Assembly: GCA_002381645.1 (NCBI GenBank)
Contig: DFXE01000019.1
Coordinates: forward strand, 1-40,417
Length of the DNA: 40,417 nucleotides
Direction: 5' to 3'
Source: Bacteroidales bacterium UBA4116
GTDB taxonomy: Bacteria; Bacteroidota; Bacteroidia; Bacteroidales; Tannerellaceae
Shown: positions 39,003 through 40,417 of the stretch, in pieces
How the letters are laid out: each line of letters begins with the position of its first letter
Numbering within the stretch: the first letter of the stretch is position 1
The notes under the pieces: generated by a model
The model's database searches: none
Seen by the model: the letters and a program-made list of their open reading frames with translations, nothing else
What the model was told of the DNA's origin: nothing
Made by a program: the position numbers and the translations under genes

Positions 39003-39464
39003 TCATTCCCTGTTATAACTACCTTCAATACAAATATCGACTTCCCTTTTGAACCGCAGGGGATTCCTTACATACGCATACGTATTTGTCACTCCACCGG
39101 TCGAAACGACAACCGTACCATAATTCAAGATACGCCCTAATATGGATTGGGTAATCCATAAGCCCTCTATCCGTAACAATATCAAATCCCGGGTTTGGCG
39201 TTGGATGATTCCGGTTTTAAATACCAGCCTCAATTTCGTTATCACAAATACGGAACCCAATTTGACACAAAGCCGTTGAACAAAGGAAACCAAGCCGAGA
39301 AACAACAAGGTTATTCCCAGATAATAGTTTAACCCGGTGGATGAGTACCAGAAATAATATCCCATTGCAAGGATAATAAGAGGTTGGGCAAAAATAAATA
39401 AATGTATCTGTGCCCGATACATAACCGCCTCTCCCGGTTGTAAATATGCAGTAAGAAATTTCAT
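39003..39464 (-). CDS. PH-domain (bPH2/YdbS-like) membrane protein
   Basis: A 153-residue protein: an N-terminal LQPGEAVMYRAQIHLFIFAQ, two membrane segments at about residues 24-42 and 48-63, then a bacterial PH domain (VFVITKLRLVFKTGIIQRQT, EGLWITQSILGRILNYGTVV, YAYVRNPLRFKREVD). Such proteins are anchored in the inner membrane with a cytoplasmic domain. It overlaps the M23 peptidase gene by ATGA, so both are translated together in the transfer operon. Confidence 0.85.
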   Translation of the reverse strand: MKFLTAYLQPGEAVMYRAQIHLFIFAQPLIILAMGYYFWYSSTGLNYYLGITLLFLGLVSFVQRLCVKLGSVFVITKLRLVFKTGIIQRQTRDLILLRIEGLWITQSILGRILNYGTVVVSTGGVTNTYAYVRNPLRFKREVDICIEGSYNRE

Positions 39465-40048
39465 ACTTTGTTTTTGTTTACTATTTCAATTAGACAACAA
39501 CACCATTCCACCGGATTCAGAAAGCGTTTCCCTTTCCTGACTTCATAATGCAAATGATTACTTGTCGAAAGCCCTGTATTCCCCACACAAGCAATTTGTT
39601 GAGTGATACTAACGTAATCTCCGATATTTACCAACGTTTTACTTAAATGCGCATAGAATGAACGGAAATCACCTGCATGCCGAATCTCTATATAATGACC
39701 GTATCCTGGATTATACCCTTTCCGAACTACAACGCCATTACCTGTGGCGTATACCGGAGTTCCGTTCATATGCGGCATATCAATTCCCCTATGAAACTTC
39801 CGTACCTTATATATAGGATGATAACGCATACCAAACCCTGACGAAATCCGAAGTGGTTTCTTCATCGGAAAAACTATGGGATAGTCCGACAGCTCACTGA
39901 TCGTCATTTGCAGGGAATCGGCTATGTGGCGGAACTCAATTACGGAATAAATCCGTTTTGTACGTTTCTCTATTTCAGATATCCTCCCGGATTGTCCCCA
40001 AACAGGAATACAGCCCAGAACGATAAAGAACGTTATTATGTATTTCAT
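39461..40048 (-). CDS. M23-family peptidase of the transfer region
   Basis: From ATG 40048 (MKYIITFFIVLGCIPVWGQS), a signal peptide with cleavage near WGQ, 195 residues in all. A TTG two codons upstream is less likely. The LytM/M23 zinc metallopeptidase domain shows SSGFGMRYHPIY, KFHRGIDMP (HxxxD zinc ligands) and HLHYEVR (the HxH third ligand). It probably opens peptidoglycan in the periplasm so the conjugation apparatus can assemble. It lies between traQ and the PH-domain gene; CTnDOT-type elements also have a wall-cutting enzyme at the end of the tra operon. Confidence 0.88.
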   Translation of the reverse strand: MKYIITFFIVLGCIPVWGQSGRISEIEKRTKRIYSVIEFRHIADSLQMTISELSDYPIVFPMKKPLRISSGFGMRYHPIYKVRKFHRGIDMPHMNGTPVYATGNGVVVRKGYNPGYGHYIEIRHAGDFRSFYAHLSKTLVNIGDYVSITQQIACVGNTGLSTSNHLHYEVRKGKRFLNPVEWCCCLIEIVNKNKV

Positions 40049-40116
40049 AACCAATCGATATATACAGTAAGTACCCGAAAATACCGGGTACTTTACTTAA
40101 ATTCTACATTTGTCCA

Positions 40117-40417
40117 CTAATCTTCTTCCTTATCATTTTCATTATTGAAACTGAAAGAAAGCGTTACCATCTGTCCGCTGTCTGATAAGAAATATAAATC
40201 TATCACCTGCTGATCCTCCGAGCCGGAAGTATAATACAACCGGAACGTTTCTTTAGGAACCCCGTATAAGTCATTCGGCAGAAAGGCCATTCCTTCCTCG
40301 GTTTTAAGCGTACCTTTACCTTGCGGTTGGAAATACCTTATGTAGTATTTAGCATCCTCCCAACGTCCCTTTCTTACCAGTTGCAATCGTATCTCCGCGG
40401 TTTCTCCTTTTTTGATT
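40117..40417 (-). CDS. traQ: TraQ (DUF3872) conjugal transfer protein, 5' end outside the window
   Basis: The frame is open to the window edge, reading IKKGETAEIRLQLVRKG, then YYIRYFQPQGKGTLKTEEGM, LPNDLYGVPKETFRLYYTSG, DQQVIDLYFLSDSGQ and a stop at 40117. This is the conserved part of DUF3872/TraQ of the CTnDOT transfer operon. The nominal start codon inside the window (TTG at 40386) is not the true start. The export signal would lie outside the window. It identifies the right end as an ICE tra region. TraQ's biochemical role is unclear. Confidence 0.88.
   Translation of the reverse strand, partial: IKKGETAEIRLQLVRKGRWEDAKYYIRYFQPQGKGTLKTEEGMAFLPNDLYGVPKETFRLYYTSGSEDQQVIDLYFLSDSGQMVTLSFSFNNENDKEED

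Larger units (their letters stand above)
8651..40417. mobile_element. Second ICE (partial): integrases, cargo, ardA operon and tra tail
   Basis: Integration genes at the left, cargo in the middle, and TraQ-type transfer genes at the right are consistent with one CTnDOT-like element extending past the window. The left boundary is within ~8645-8660; the right boundary is not visible. Confidence 0.6.

Noticed and set aside
40117..40386. Complete 89-residue gene beginning at a TTG
   Set aside because: The frame is open to the window edge and reads further TraQ sequence, so the gene is partial.

Overview
The window is from a Bacteroidales genome (Bacteroides, Parabacteroides or a close relative). 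The evidence is repeated TAnnTTTG promoter boxes (the -7 element of this order), tyrosine integrases of the IntDOT type, PcfK/PcfJ, DUF3873, DUF4120 and DUF4313 proteins, and a TraQ (DUF3872) gene. Nearly all of it looks like integrative and conjugative element (ICE/CTn) DNA: one element inserted into another.

Layout. (1) 1-8650: part of a resident ICE. A leftward operon (46-5540) holds small hypothetical genes, a SLOG-family protein, PcfJ, PcfK, a coiled-coil protein and a small membrane protein. A 777-bp gap follows; it contains a promoter, a ~220-nt strongly folded RNA and an intrinsic terminator just before a RibD/DHFR-type reductase. Then come a lipoprotein, a RhuM-like gene, an ORF6N gene and the C-terminal stump of a tyrosine integrase. 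(2) ~8651-16467: the integrase end of a second ICE, with a ~300-bp region of GGTAAC-type iterons, two tandem integrases, two excisionase-like HTH genes read leftward, then a DUF4942 gene and a 1000-residue N6-adenine methylase-helicase fusion read rightward. (3) 16532-33113: cargo. This is pabB-pabC (p-aminobenzoate synthesis), three AraC regulators (one broken), a Crp-type regulator, a set of redox enzymes (nitroreductase, two flavodoxins, SDR, quinol-monooxygenase-like, flavin reductase, glyoxalase-fold), a HAD phosphatase, a DUF1349 protein, an orphan solute-binding protein and a NYN-OST-HTH protein. (4) 33401-37521: a rightward operon of ICE genes led by a tiny ORF and ardA (antirestriction). 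(5) 37578-40417: a leftward operon that is the tail of the transfer region (traQ, M23 peptidase, PH-domain protein, duplicated-domain protein).

An IS21-family element (23458-26096) sits inside an AraC-family gene. The 6-bp target duplication CCAGAT can be read on both sides, and removing the element with one copy of the duplication restores a single 296-codon frame. The broken regulator stands between a leftward flavodoxin/SDR/monooxygenase operon and a divergent flavin reductase gene.

The most interesting signal is a ~180-bp non-coding element present twice in direct orientation (12283-12461 and 33183-33366). Nested helices can be drawn for both copies. The core is nearly identical, but the outer helix and one inner helix have different sequences that remain complementary, so base pairing has been preserved. 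Both copies lie in divergent promoter regions, one upstream of DUF4942/methylase-helicase and one upstream of the ardA operon. It may be a structured RNA or a folded single-stranded DNA promoter; I cannot tell from sequence alone whether the family is already catalogued. A second signal is the ~220-nt folded RNA at ~6052-6270. A third is a family of 21-bp-period repeats placed between convergent genes at two sites.
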